Shown in pieces: positions 1 through 15,089 of a stretch of 64,000 bases of DNA (position 1 is the stretch's first letter; every line of letters starts with the position of its first letter). The DNA is from Cacajao melanocephalus (taxonomy: Eukaryota > Chordata > Mammalia > Primates > Pitheciidae). Location: contig CAUYLG010047375.1 of NCBI GenBank assembly GCA_963573385.1, forward strand, positions 1 through 64,000. The letters run 5' to 3'. The translations under genes and the position numbers were made by a program. Under the pieces are notes generated by a model, which was given only the letters and a program-made list of their open reading frames with translations, had not been told where the DNA came from and did not search any database.

Positions 1-100
1 AATAGTTGAACTAATTTACACTCCCACCAACAGTGTAAAAGTGTTCCTATTTCTCCACATCCTCTCCAGCATCTGTTGTAGAGGCTATTCTTTTTGCTCT
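1..100 (+). mobile_element. L1 fragment (3' part, cut by window edge)
   Basis: The opening bases (ACTCCCACCAACAGTGTAAA, then TTCTCCACATCCTC) are the well-known late L1 ORF2 sequence in sense orientation. Similarity fades around 100. Confidence 0.75.
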
Positions 101-792
101 AGAGAGTTTTGACTGTGATATGTAGAACTGCCACAGCAGTCTTGCTGCTATGCTGAAGATGAAGCCAACACCTAGGGGAAAATAGGACCAAGAGAACTAT
201 TAAGAAGTAATGGAATCCTAATGTACCATGTCTGAAAGCCTAACCTCCTCTGAATTTAAATGAGAAAACACATTTCCCTCTTGCTCATGCAACTTTGAGC
301 GGGGTTTTCTGTTATTTGCAGCCAAAACATGCTAGCCTGATACAGAAATGGGTTAAAGGAAGTGGAGTGTTCAAGTAGCAAATTAAAAAATGTGGAAATG
401 GCAAGGTAGAGAATTGGGCAACATGATTCCTACTATTCCAGGCTCACATGACCCTTATATTTGGTTAAATTGTTACCTTATACATTGGGATACTAACCAT
501 TTACCTACAGAATGTAGTATTACGGAAAATGGTAGGGAAAATTCAGATGTTGGAATGTATTGGCTATTTCTTGTAAACTGCAAGAAAGAGATGCATCTAG
601 CTGAAGATGGCCTGTCTGAAAGCAGGAGTTCTTTCTAGCTGTAGCCCACAATCCAAGTTGAAACTTTGAGGTTTCATGGTGGAGGATTCCTCATTAATGT
701 TTTAGTATCATTCCCTTTGGTATGTTTTCATGGTAGTGAGTTCTCATGAGATCTGGTTACTTATGTCAGCATGCAAGAAGGACATAAATTAG
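101..792. other. Intergenic, nothing recognised
   Basis: AT-rich sequence between an L1 fragment and an Alu. The 82-residue open frame at 390-638 has no recognisable domain. Confidence 0.5.
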
Positions 793-1008
793 ACAAGGCG
801 CGGTGGCTCACGCCTATAATCCCAGCACTTTGGGAGGCCAAGGCTGGTGGATCACGAGGTCAGCAGTTTGAGACCAGCCTGGCCAACTTGGTGAGACCCC
901 ATCTCTAGTAAAGATACAAAAAAAAAATTAACCGGGCGTATTGGCGTACACCTGTAATCTCAGCACTTTGGGAGGCTGAGGTGGGTGACTCCATCTCAAA
1001 AAAAAAAA
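793..1008 (+). mobile_element. Alu, right arm largely deleted
   Basis: Left arm from GGCGCGGTGGCTCACGCC, A-rich linker, then a right arm that jumps from GAGGTGGGTG to ACTCCATCTCAAAA. Confidence 0.9.
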
Positions 1009-1319
1009 TTTGAAGCAATTTGTTAAAGAATCACTAGTGGGGCACAGTTCAAACAAATTTATATATAAAATACAGACAGAAATAAGCTACACGTATCTAC
1101 GTCCAGAAGTGGAGTTGCTAGGTGAAAGTGTATTTGTTCTTCCTCAGTATTTTAAAGTTTTGCCGTTCAGATCTATGAAAATGTGTATTTTTTTTCCAAA
1201 ATTTGCCTCTTCCTATTTCTTCTTGTAGGTAATAATTTGTCCCAGGAATCTTTATATCTGGTAGAACAAATTCAAAATCTTGTTTAAAATTACCTTAGCT
1301 ATTCATGGCCTCTTCTACA

Positions 1320-1638
1320 CACAGTAGTTCCCCTTTATCCATAGTTTTGCTTACCCTAGTTATCAGAGTTCTACTGCAAGTCTGAAAACATTAAATGGAA
1401 AATTCCAGAAACAATTTGAGTTTTAATTTGTGAGCAGTTCTGAGTAGCATAATGAAATCTCACACCACCCTGACTCTACCTGCTGTAGAAGCTACCTGCC
1501 CGTTACTCCCTTGTAGCTGTCTCAGTTATCAGATTTTAAAAACATAGTATTATACAGGGTTCGGTGCTATCTGCAGTTGCAGGCACTGAGTGATGAGTCT
1601 TGGATCATATACCCACAGATAAGGCGAGACTACTGTAA
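1320..1638 (+). mobile_element. Tigger-family (TcMar) non-autonomous DNA transposon
   Basis: Inverted ends are visible: ACAGTAGTTCCCCTTTATCC at 1321 and the complement of GATAAGGCGAGACTACTGT at 1619-1637. The interior contains AAAATATTAAATGGAAAATT-like sequence as in MER44/Tigger7 elements. Orientation is arbitrary for a palindromic-ended element. Confidence 0.65.
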
Positions 1639-1739
1639 ATGTTTCTAGCAGTTCACACAAATCTGTCAATGCTAATAATAGTTTATCTTGTGTGCTTTAC
1701 ATAGACAATCATATAAGTCTGCCATTAATAATTTTTTCT

Positions 1740-2187
1740 AGCCAGGTACAGTTGCTCACACATGTAATCCTCACACTTTGGGAGGCCAGAGCAGGAGGAT
1801 CACTTGAAGCCAGGAGTTTGAGACAGCCTGGGCAATATAGCAAGCTTCTGTCTCTAAAAATAAAAAATTGGCCGGGCGCGGTGGCTCACGCTTGTAATCC
1901 CAGCACTTGGGAAGGCCAAGGCGGGTGGATCACGAGGTCAGGAGTTCAAGACCAGCCTAGCCAACACAGTGAAACACTGTCTCTACTAAAAATACAAAAA
2001 TAAATAAATAAATAACCAAGCATAGTGGCCTGTGCCTGTAAGTCGTAAGTCCCAGCTGTTTGGGAGACTGAGGCCATAGGATGACATGAGCCCAGGATTT
2101 TAAGGCTGCAGTAGGGTATGATCGCACCACTACACTCCAGCCTGGGTGACGGAGCAAGACCCTGTCTCAAATAAATAAATAAAATTA
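1740..2187 (+). mobile_element. Nested Alu pair
   Basis: An old Alu left arm (1740-1868) is followed by a younger GGCCGGGCGCGGTGG left arm with an A-rich AATAAATA tail (1869-2013), and then by a divergent right arm (2014-2187) that fits the old element. Read as a half-length Alu inserted in the middle of an AluJ-like copy. Confidence 0.7.
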
Positions 2188-2393
2188 TTCCTTTTCAAAC
2201 CCTTCTCTACCTTCCTCCATTCCTCAAAAATGCTGACTACCCGAACAGTAACTAACAATGGATTGAACATCCTTGTCTATTCCTCATCTTAAAATGAACA
2301 AGTCTAACATTCTACCCCAAGTATGTTTGCTGGATTATGTTTTTGAAATAATTATAATAGTTAAAGAAGAGAACTAAAATATCACCTTTTGTT

Positions 2394-2680
2394 GACATGG
2401 AGTCTTGCTCTTGTCACCCAGGCTGGAGTGCAGTGGCATGATCTCAGCTCACTGCAACCTCCGCCTCCCAGGTTCAAGCTATTCTTCTGCCTCAGTCTCC
2501 ATAGTACCTGTGACTACAGGCACCACCACCATGCCCAGCTAATTTTTTGTACTTTTTGTAGAGATGGGGTTTCAACCTGTTGGCCAGGCTGGTCTCAAAC
2601 TCCTGACCTGAAGTGACCTCCCAGCCTCGGACTCCCAAGGTGCTAGGATTACAGGGTGAGCCACCATGTCCTGCCTAAAA
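2394..2680 (-). mobile_element. Alu, antisense
   Basis: GGAGTCTTGCTCTTGTCACC through GAGCCACCATGTCCTGCC; full length, no long T-tract left. Confidence 0.9.
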
Positions 2681-2851
2681 CATCGTTTTTAAAATGAGTC
2701 TAAAATCAGACTCTTAACAATAAAATAAAATCATGACCCTTAAAATAAAAGGGGAGGAAATAGCAGATTAAAATGAAAATATGCAAATTTCATTTTATTT
2801 AGGAGGCAGTCTGTGGCTATTCTTTTATTCCTGAAGTTACTCAAAATTCTT

Positions 2852-3143
2852 GGCTGGGTGCATTGGGAAACGCCTGTAATCCTAACATTTTTTGGACGCC
2901 GAGGTGGGTGAATTGCTTGAGCCCAGGAGTTTGAGACCAGCCTGGGAAACATGGTAAAACCCCATCTCGACTAAAAATATGAAAAAAAAAAAATTAGCTG
3001 GGCATGGTGGCATGTACCTGTAGTCCCAGCTACTTGGGAGGCTGAGGTGGGAGGATCACCTGAGCCCAGGAAGTCAAGGCTTCAGGAAGCCAAGATCACG
3101 CCACTGCACCCCAGCCCAGGTGATGAGTTAGACCCCGTCTCAA
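2852..3143 (+). mobile_element. Alu, sense, old
   Basis: GGCTGGGTGCATTGGGAAAC to CCCGTCTCAAAC, many CpG-decay substitutions. Confidence 0.88.
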
Positions 3144-3816
3144 ACAAATTCTTTTCAGAAAAGATTAAATACCATTTTGCTCAAAGCAAAAACAAAAAAA
3201 AATTAAAAACCAAACACTTAGCACTAAGAAGAAAAAAACACAAGCAGAGAGCATAAAATTAAAAGAAGACCATGTAACTGTGGTAATGCTAAAACTGAAT
3301 GTAATAGAATTCATAACGTTAAAACATGTAAATAAATGGGACAAAAATTAAGTAGTTGTGAGCCTTTATGTGATGAGTATAGCACTGAATATAAAAAGCA
3401 AAAGGGATTTGAATATACAAAGCACTGAATAAAAAGGGAAAAAATACATAACAGCAGTATAGACTTTATTTTACATTTCTCACTACTTGAGAGATAAATA
3501 AGCATAGAGAATCCACCAGTGTTTAATTATTAATATTGATTAAATGGATAGATAACAAAGTGCAATGAAGAACAACCCTTCCTAGAACTCGGGAAATATT
3601 TACAAAATGTCTGCTTAACAGGCTAAAAAGAAATCCTCAAAAACTTTCCAGAAGCAGACTATATATACTACGTATTAGAACTACAAACTGTTAACAAAAA
3701 CTGAAAAATAAAATATATCCAACCACATGGAAATAGAAACATACTATCCTCAGCAATTCAGATCAAGCAGTCAACTTTTAGCCACTAAATATTTAGAAAA
3801 CAGTAATGAAAACGCC

Positions 3817-4068
3817 CCTTTTTTTTGGAAACCGAGTCTTGCTCTGTCACCTAGGCTGGAATGCAGTGGTGTGATCTCAGCTCACTGCAACCTCCACCTC
3901 CCAGGTTCAAGTAGTTGGGATTACAGGCGCACACCACCGCACCTTGCTAATTTTATTTTTAGTAGAGACGATGTTTCCCCATGTTGGCCAGACTGGTCTC
4001 AAACCCCTGGGCTCAAGCAGTCCTCATGTTTTGGCCTCCCAAAGGGTTGGAATTACAGGCGTGAACCT
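3817..4068 (-). mobile_element. Alu, antisense
   Basis: CGAGTCTTGCTCTGTCACC to ATTACAGGCGTGAACC, with a deletion in the right-arm part and the extreme 5' end missing. Confidence 0.9.
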
Positions 4069-4600
4069 GTAATTTTTAACCTATAGGATGGAACCAAATA
4101 AATAACCAGAGGAGATTCATAACATTAAAATGATTCCTTTGAGAATTCAAAGAAAAATAAATGGACCAATTATTTAGCTCAAGAAATAGGAATAAATAAG
4201 GGAAGTAGAAGGAAGGAATCAAAGCCAAAATACTGAAATAAATTAGAATATAAATGATAGTTTCTCATTCCTGGGTGGTGAGAGAGAGAATGGAGGTAGC
4301 CTGGGCAAACCTTAGCTAGTTTAATCGAGAAAGAGAGAAAAGACACAAAAAGTATATGTAATTATAAATGTGCCTTTAAAATATTTAGATTATTATGTCC
4401 AATTATATGCTTAAAACATTTTAAATAAAAGGTAGAATGATGAATTTCCAGAAAAAGGGAGATTACTAAGATTTCCTTGTTGGTCTCAACAGACCAAACA
4501 TAAGGAAATAGAAACATTGTGAAAGAATTACTTTTAAGAGCCAAGTATATCTGATTATAAATAGCTCCAAAAATCAGGTAATTCTCAGGATCTATAGTCT

Positions 4601-4894
4601 TTTTTTTTTTTTTTTGAGACAGGATCCAACTTTGTCACCCAGGCTGGACACTGGCTTGATCTCGGCTAACTGCAACCTCTGCCTTCAGAGTTCAAGTAAT
4701 TCTCCTGCCTGAGCCTCCCAAATAGCTGAGATTACAGGTGTGTACCACCATGCCTGGCTAATTTTTTTGTATTTTTGGTGGAAACAGTGTTTTGTCATGT
4801 TGCCCAGGCTGGTCTCGAACTCCTGAGCTCAAGTGATCCACCTGCCTCAGCCTCCCAATTGTTGGGATTACAGGCCTGAGCCACTGCACCCAGC
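4601..4894 (-). mobile_element. Alu, antisense
   Basis: T17 tract, GAGACAGGATCC start and CTGAGCCACTGCACCCAGC end. Confidence 0.92.
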
Positions 4895-5459
4895 AGGATC
4901 TATATTCTAAATAAAACATTAGTTTTCCAGCTTATTCTGCCAACCTGCCATAACCTGTTAATCAAAATTAACATAGACACAAAATCCTAAATACATGGTT
5001 AGGAATTCGAATATACCAGCCTTTTAACTTAATGGTTTCTTATTACATTCTATTAATAAAATTGGTGTCTGTCATCAAAAGGTCAAAAGAGCAAATGCAT
5101 ATAATGTCATTTGAAAAAAAAACTTTAACAGCTGATCCTAATAAACAGGCTTCGTGAAAAAAATTTTCTTAAACATAATATTCAATTTCTAACCTATAAA
5201 TTACATGAGTGAAACACTAAAAATCAGACATCAGTAAAATCTGAAACAAGAATGCCCATTATTATATTCACTGAAAACTATTAAAAATGATAATAAAAGT
5301 TATGTAACCAGTTTTAACAACAATAATAAAGAATCAGCTTTCCATTATAAGCAGTGACTAGTTAGAAGTATTACAATAGTTATAAGGAATCCATATCTAA
5401 AAGCAACAAAAATATTTTTGGAAACTTAAGAACATAAAGAAAATTTTGGAACTCTTACT

Positions 5460-5989
<530 letters not shown>

Positions 5990-6546
5990 TTAATCTCTTA
6001 ATGGGGAGCATGTAAAAAAACAATTCTACTGTGTTCTCAGTGGAAAGATAGATCCCCTAAGTAAAAAACATTTAATATGTTTCCAGTTAAAATCCTAACA
6101 GAATACTTGAGAAAGCAATCTAAATGATTCTGAAAGTCACATGGAAAAATAAACAGGCAGGAATAGAAAACTCTGAAAAGGGGACAATTAAATTAATTTG
6201 AAGTTCTGCCTGACAAATTATATGTGCTACATTGTTCTAGGAACTTAATTAAAGTGATTTTTAAAACACACACACAATGTCAAATGTCTAGTTTATAATG
6301 ATACAAGTGTAGGACTTGTAAACAAAAGAGAAAGATGAAAACAAAAGAAAAAGAAGAAAAAGCGTAAATTAGACCCATATCTCACAACAAACATCTATAA
6401 ATTATAGAATGGTTTAGAATTAAATGTACACTCAAATCTGTAAATATTTAAATAACCTTGGAGTAGGACAGCTTTTCTAAAGAGAAACAAGGAAAAGATT
6501 AACAGACTTTACATAAAATTTTAAAATTCTCCTAAAAACATAGACA

Positions 6547-6551
<5 letters not shown>

Positions 6552-6606
<55 letters not shown>

Positions 6607-6620
6607 CACACACACACACA
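6552..6620. repeat. (TA)n-(CA)n microsatellite
   Basis: About 25 TA units at 6552-6606 with one TG interruption, running into (CA)7 at 6606-6620. Confidence 0.95.
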
Positions 6621-7098
6621 TGTATTTTTAACAAAGGGCTACCTTCCTAATGAAACAAGTTCTTCAAAGCAGTAGATGTAGAACCTAATAATTAAACATC
6701 TGAATAGTTAATGAAAGACCTGGCTAACATATGAAGTGTTGAACTTCACTAGTAATCCAAGAAATATGAATTAAAACAAGATGATTTATCACCTAACTAA
6801 CAGAGATCTCAAACTTTTAAGTACCCAACATAGCTAAATGAAAAGGTTAAGGAACAAGAATGTGAAACTGGTAAATTTCCTTAAAACAATTTGGATCTAG
6901 CAAACATTTTTAAACTGCATTATTTATACCAGCAACTCCAAGAAAATTAATTTATGTTTGTGTGTATATATGTATTTTTGTGGATTTTCATCACATTATT
7001 TGTAACAGAAAAGTTCAAAATGTGTCCAGCAATGAGAAATTGTGAAATTATGGTTCCTCTATAAAGCAATAATTTACAACCATTAAAAAGAGAAGAGG

Positions 7099-7388
7099 GC
7101 TGGGCACAGTGGCTCATGTCTGTAATCCCAGCATTTTGGGAAGCCAAGGTAGGGCTGCTTGAGGTCAGGAGTTCAAGACCAGCCTGGGCAACACAGGGAG
7201 ACTCCATCTCTACAAAAAATAAAAAAATCAGCTGGGCATGGTGATGCACACATGTAGTCGCAGCTAGTTGGAAAGCTGGGACAGGAGGATCACTCGAGCC
7301 TAGGCGTTTGAGGCTACAGTGAGCCATGATCTCGACACTGCACTCCAGACTCAGGGACAGAGTGAGACCTTGTCTCTAAAAAAAAATT
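7099..7388 (+). mobile_element. Alu, sense
   Basis: GGCTGGGCACAGTGGCTCAT to an A9 tail; inserted in the L1M-like fossil. Confidence 0.92.
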
Positions 7389-7746
7389 AAGAGGGTAGAA
7401 TTTAATTGCTCGGTACCAAGAGATGTTCACAACATATTATTAAATGAAAAAATTCAAATTACAAAGCTATGGGCAGTATGATCCCATTGTTTTAAGAAAA
7501 AAACTGATATGCATTCAAAGACATCCATCGAAGGCAAGGTATTAAGTGGTTATCTGGAGGTCTTCTTCTCTGTGTTCCTATTTCCGAATATGTACTAATT
7601 ATAAAAAGATTATAAAAGTATTCCACATCTTAACCTTTGTCAAAAAATATATATATATGTGGCATATTGGATTACAAGTAGTTATCAGATAAGATTACTG
7701 CAAAAAGCAAACAAGGCTGAAAAATGGCCTGGGAGTGTTACAGTAA

Positions 7747-7752
7747 TTTATT
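7747..7752 (-). terminator. CDK13: Distal AATAAA polyadenylation signal candidate
   Basis: Hexamer within GTAAATAAATTACTG on the minus strand, about 4.88 kb after the stop. It lies at the boundary between repeat-poor DNA and an L1-like fossil. Other hexamers between it and the stop are at 8418 and 8256. Confidence 0.35.
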
Positions 7753-8738
7753 TACAGACTATTGAATACAGCCTTAAAAAAAAAGGTAAAAAACAAATGG
7801 TTTGTATTTAATACATTAGATTTTAACAGTTACAAGACTTAACGTTCTTGCAAAAGGGTGTAACACTTTTACAACAAATTAACTGAGGAAAAAACTTAAA
7901 AGAGTGATTCTGTATTCACCATAGAGCCTCATTTGAATACAATTAGAAAATTCATTTTTAATGGGACATTTGATAGGCTGAAATGAGTTAAGACCCACAG
8001 ACTCTGTTAGTCTATAAAATTCAAAGGATAACGTCTTCCCATTCTGATAAAAGTTTTATATTTTCCCTATCCTCAACTGGATCCCATGACAGCTTATTAT
8101 TAATAGCTTTTAAGTAGAAATATTTAAGAAATTATCTGGAGAAACCTTTGGTAAATGGCAAACTATCGCTCCTCTTAAAAATCCACCTGAAATTATGAAA
8201 CCCTAAAAGTATTTTAAAAAATTTTTTTAAGAAAAAATTCCAAATCAATAGGTCTTTTATTGCATAAAACCTTGAAAGAACTTAAAAGCCAATTATGTTT
8301 GCAAGCCTACTGATAACCAATCTTCTTCAAATAAAAAAATACACACCCCTCTCCTTTTCAAAGATTCTCCATATATGAAACAAACAGCCCTTTCAGGCTT
8401 CTAGATTTCAAAAAGTTTTTATTTTTATATTTTTTTTCTAAATATTGTTTTTTAAGCAGACTTTGTAAAGCCACTTGTGTAAAACCTTAGTCCCATAGTC
8501 TAATTATTTTACTGTACCACTGGTCAAGTTATTTTGAGGCAATTTCCCTATTAAAAAGTTAAGTACGTACTAGAGAATTTAAGTATGGCTTAGTGGAACA
8601 AGCACAGGCAATCCAGTCGCCAAAATTTCTGGCAATCCCTCTCTTTAAGTCTTATTTTTCTTAGTTGTAAAGAAGGCTGACCGGATCATTTTAGGTTATT
8701 GGGACATCTCATTCAAGGCTTTTAAAATATCAAAAGGA

Positions 8739-9032
8739 GGCTGGGTGTGGTGGCTCACACCTGTAATCCCAGCACTTTGGGAGGCAGAGGCAGGCGGATC
8801 ACAAGGTCAGGAGTTCAAGACCAGCCTGAGCAACATGGTTGAAACCCCATCTCTACCAAAAATACAAAAATTAGCCAGGTGTGCTAGCGTACACCTTTAA
8901 TCCCAACAACTCAGGAGGCTGAGGCAGGAGAATCGTTTGAACCTGGGAGGCGGAGGTTGTAGTGAGCTGAGATGGCACCACTCCAACTCCAGCCTGGGAG
9001 ACAAAGCAAGACTCTGTTTCACAAAAATGTAA
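8739..9032 (+). mobile_element. Alu, sense, inside the probable CDK13 3' UTR
   Basis: GGCTGGGTGTGGTGGCTCAC to an interrupted A-tail. In the CDK13 transcript it would be an inverted Alu. Confidence 0.92.
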
Positions 9033-12000
9033 AAAATAAAACATCAAAAGGTACTGGCAGACTGGGCCAAAAAAAAAAAATATTGAAAGGATATTATATC
9101 CCAGGGAATTAGCTGATCTATATTCAAAACATGTATTTCAACTTTTTTTTTGTTTTAGCTATCTCCTACAGGAAGGATTCTGCTTTTTGGAAAATAAAAC
9201 AAGCCTCCTCCTCCCCAAAAAATAAAGAAAACAAAAAGCCCTAGGGTGAAAAATCATCCCAAATTAGATTAAGCCCAAAGCAAACAGCAAAACCTTAACT
9301 CAGAAGTACCAGTCAGATTCGACTGTAAGCATTTACCTATTCACTTTTCATTTTTCTCAAGAAGTCTTGATATTTCTAACAAATAGGCCATTGCAAACTG
9401 GCCAAATTCAACTTAAAATTTTATCACTGAATTTCCAGTTGTTTGATTTCTCTCCAGAACCATCCCTATCCAAATTTCAATTTAAAATTTCAAAAAGACA
9501 TTCAAATTTTCATGCCTTACATTCACTTAAGTGCAATTTAGATACAGCTGAGGGAAGCAAATACAACTAGCTTCTCTAGACATTTAAAAAATCTTGCTCA
9601 CTGTCAGCACACTAGAAGTATGATTTAACACTGCTGATGATTATTGATGTACCCCAAGGACTAGACTAGTACTTAACATGTTGAAGGCACTATGTATTTG
9701 CTGACAGAATAAAGCTGTGAATCACAATTAGAATTATTACCTTAATTCACATTCCACAAATGATTTTAATCAATTAACTCCTTAAAAATTGGTATTTTAA
9801 GGTTTCACAAGTGACTTGCAACTCTCCAACAAATAATGAAGACATGGGACATACTGAGTTGCATGCAGAAAAACCTGCTGTGTCAGTAATTACAAAACAT
9901 AATTTCATGTGGGAGAAGATACTTTCTTCTTTTGGCAGGTCAAATCTTTTCTATTTTTATCTTCTTAACTTGCAATCTGACTTACCTGCTTTTTTCAAAA
10001 AAACTTAAGCAATATTATGTGTTCCTTAGATTTCACTCAAATTTTCAGTAATGACTGCTGTTATTACAACCTATAGTACTAGTGATTTCCCAACCTTGTT
10101 CTATTAATCCAAATTCACTGAATTAAAGTATTAAATGCTATGGAAAGAAGCATTAAGAGTTTTGACTATCATATTTCATCAATTATAAGACCAATATTTT
10201 CATATAATAATATGTCTGAATCTGGGATGTAGCTTACAATTGATGACATCTTAGCACTGTATTGTAGTTTGATTGGCAACATTTTTTCTTCTAACAGATA
10301 CATAAAAGATTGGTATGTCTCACATGCAATGCCGTCTTAGGATAATATTAGAAGTTCTAGTTCAAATTTTCTATTTCAAAGCAACAACTTCCCTGTCCTC
10401 CCAGCCGCTCTACCAACATGTCACTGAAATGTTTGATTAGAAAAACTATCCAAACACAGTTCAATTTTATATAAAATATTTAATTTTTGAAACACAGGCT
10501 ATTCATGTCACATAAATATCTTCAATTGTAGGTTAGCTGCTTATGGTCAGCAGAATTACCAAGTGTGACTATTAAGAATAACTTAGATACTGTCACTTAT
10601 AGGAAAGCCTAAAGCTCTAAGACTCACCATATTAAAATTTCAGATACTTGGATACTGTTGCTATTTTGCTAATTTCAAAATATTTCTTCACTTCCTGCAA
10701 TGTAGTTTATAAGTTGTTAGTAATCAGTATTCAAATAAAAGCAAAATATTTTTTTCTTCCATTCATTTCTTTCTCCCCAATGACAAAAAGATTCCATCAA
10801 AAAAGAAAATGGTCAACTGATATCAACTTATTTTATAGTAGTAAAATGGTAAATTATCCTCTTTAAAATAGTCTTACTGTCATCAAACTACAATGCTTCC
10901 CACATTGTTTTGAAATGAGCGTTCATAAGTTAGAGGGCACAGGGTTAACTGGCTTTAGAACTGGAGCAATATATATTCTGTAACAGTTGTTCCAATTTGA
11001 GATTCCAATAAAATAAAAAAAAACTAAGTTACCAGAACACTTCATGAACAAAATGATTAATTGGCACAACTCTAACTTCCAGTCAATTTTTCCATTTAGT
11101 AATAATGGAAACACTGGTTATTTACCTTTGGTTCCTTTCTAGAATTATAATAATTGTGTGTGTATGTGTGAGAGTGAGTGTGCACGCAGTGAGACTTCAC
11201 ATCATTAGTTTAAGGATTACTCCATTCTTTGATGCTCTTTATATTAAAAAAAAAAAGTTAAAATGAACTAAAGTTGCTCTGAGTCTGGCAGAAGTCATGA
11301 TCAACTTTATAGAAGGTAACAGGAAGGAATATAAAAGTTCTCATTGCCTTTTCTTTTTGCTTCAATAAATTCAGTGTGGGCAATGTTTCTAGTTAACAAG
11401 TGAATAGAACTGACTTTCTTAAAATGGCAATTACATAACTTAAAATATGGTATTTGCCACCCCTCCTCCATGAACTTTAACACATTTATGTAAGTTCTGT
11501 TATTAACTCTTGCTTCTATACCAAGGCCTCCAATTATCCATGGCAAATGGAAACAGGGACAATATGCCAGCCTGAAAGAATATGGCACTCTAAAATTCTC
11601 GTTGAGCTATTACTTTCAACCATTTAAATGACAAAACTTTTTAGAACTTCTCAGAAGTAACAAAAAGTACTGACTGCAGTTCTACTCCCTTTCTTTGCTC
11701 TCACTCCCCTATCAAGAGAAGGTGGTAGTGAAAGGTAACACAGCCCAAAGACAGGCAGAAAAGGAGAAAGTGTGACAGGCAGAGGGAATGGACCTAACAG
11801 GAACTGAACAGGCAGCCCCTGAAAACTTGAGAGCTTCCTGCCTTTTCAATGCATTGATTCCCTTGAAAAGATAAATGGGGATAAAAAGTTAACTCTTTTT
11901 TTCAGACCTTAAGCTTACCTGTTAAGGCACTTACTTTCCCTCCCCACCCCACCCATAGTTTTCATATAAAACTCACTATTTCATTTGAATGCATTTTGCT

Positions 12001-12085
12001 AGGCTATGATAATCTGCAAAACAAAACAAAAATAACGTTTACCATTTTTTTTTATAAAACTGTTGCATCAAGAGAAAGGTTGTGT

Positions 12086-12091
12086 TTTATT
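12086..12091 (-). terminator. CDK13: Proximal AATAAA polyadenylation signal candidate
   Basis: First canonical hexamer downstream of the stop, 538 nt after it. The downstream sequence is A/T-rich without a strong GU-rich element, so usage is uncertain. Confidence 0.4.
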
Positions 12092-12628
12092 TTCTGAAAT
12101 GAGCACAAAGTACACCTTTCACAATAACACTGAAAGCAGGTGCAAAGACTGACAGTGACCTTTGACTAAAGGTAGCTTTGTAAAAAGAAAAATACCAAAT
12201 AAATCAGTGCCCTTTCTGATTGTTGTAAAACTGGAAGTGGGGAGGGGCTGTTTGTTACATAAAAGTTGGTCCAAACTTACAAAAAAAGCACAAATGTGCA
12301 TAGTTCAGAAGATCTGCAAGAGGGCCATACAAGGCTTATGTCCCTAAAATTAGCATCCACTTAAAACTGCAAGAATACAAAATAAAATTGTTAACTAGAA
12401 TTTGTGAAGATGTACAGTCGATAGATCTAGTTTTTAGAACAGCATGAATTTAAGCAAAGGTTTTTTTTTTTCTGTCTTTTTTAAACTATTGTATGCAAGA
12501 CCCTTCTCCACATAAAAATAAAGCTGTTGTTGAATTAATATTATTCAAGTCTCTTGGATTGCTGCCTTAAATTGCAGCTAGAAAAGTCTTTCCAGATAAA
12601 AATGATGTGCCTGAGGAAAAACAGATAC

Positions 12629-13564
<936 letters not shown>

Positions 13565-13667
13565 CTAAAGATGATTAGAAGTTCCATCTCTGGCAAAACG
13601 TTAAATGAAAAAAACAAAGTTTACAAATACTGTGGTAACTGGAAATTTTTACTGTATTTGGCTTCTC

Positions 13668-13946
13668 TTTAAAACAGTCTTGCTATGTCACCCAGACTGG
13701 AGTGCAGTGGAGTAATCACAACTCACTGCAGCCTTGACCTCCTGGGCTCAAGTGATTCACCACCTCAGCCTTCCAAGTAGCTGGAACCACAGGCATGTGC
13801 CATGCCCAGTTAACGAAAAAAAATTTTTTAGAGATGGGGTCTCACTATGTTGTCCAGATAGCTATTGAATTCCTGGGTTCAGGCAGTCTTCCCAATTCAG
13901 CCTCTCAAAGTGCTGGGATTATAGGTGTGAGCTACGGCACCCAGCC
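13668..13946 (-). mobile_element. Alu, old, same strand as CDK13
   Basis: AAACAGTCTTGCTATGTCACC to GAGCTACGGCACCCAGCC, in the 831-bp intron before the last exon. Divergence suggests AluJ. Confidence 0.88.
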
Positions 13947-14122
13947 GTAATTTGCTTTTCAAAGGTACTTCACGTATACTGTATTGCCTGAGGAACAAAA
14001 GCTACTGTATATATAAATTATGCCTTGGCCAAGCATCCTTTTGTATTTGGAGTTAAATATTATTCCTTAACCATAGGCTTACCTTAGAAATATCTTTACC
14101 ATTCATAATGAGTTCTAACTCA

Positions 14123-14800
<678 letters not shown>

Positions 14801-15089
14801 TCACATCTCCTCCCACCCCCACACCAAAATGGCTCTGCATTACCATATGAAAATGTACATTTGGGGAAAGAGTGTTTAAGAAATACTGTTAAAAAAAAAA
14901 AAAGAACCTCAAGTCTAGTTAAATATCATGTACATTTAAGATGTACATAAAAAGAACTGCAGTCAATTTTGAATAACTAATCTTTGGAAGTAAATACTTC
15001 AAAAGGAAAATCAAGATCACTACTAGAAACTCATGTTACAGATTTAACCAGGAAACAGCACATTGTGAATGGGAAATGAATAATGATGA

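Larger units (their letters stand above)
7747..12628 (-). other. CDK13: Probable CDK13 3' UTR
   Basis: Sequence after the TGA is AT-rich and has one Alu (8739-9032, opposite to the gene) and at most one weak MIR-like fragment (~8575-8700) in nearly 5 kb, unlike the Alu-packed DNA on both sides. Minus-strand AATAAA hexamers occur at 12086-12091, 8418-8423, 8256-8261 and 7747-7752. The distal one lies just before ancient L1-like sequence begins (about 7.62 kb and below), which makes a long UTR ending near 7.73 kb plausible. A short form ending near 12.07 kb is also possible. Extent is inferred; the true ends need transcript data. Confidence 0.5.

Noticed and set aside
1010..1228. Possible L1 or other LINE piece (GTGGAGTTGCTAGGTGAAAG)
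   Set aside because: Single short similarity to a common L1 phrase; not enough to place it.
8575..8700. Possible MIR within the probable 3' UTR
   Set aside because: Only short MIR-like words (GGCTTAGTGGAACAAGCACA, then a weak TTTTTCTTAGTTGTAAA match); too diverged to call without alignment.
12515..12525. AATAAA just after the CDK13 stop
   Set aside because: It is on the plus strand; the gene is on the minus strand, so it cannot serve CDK13.
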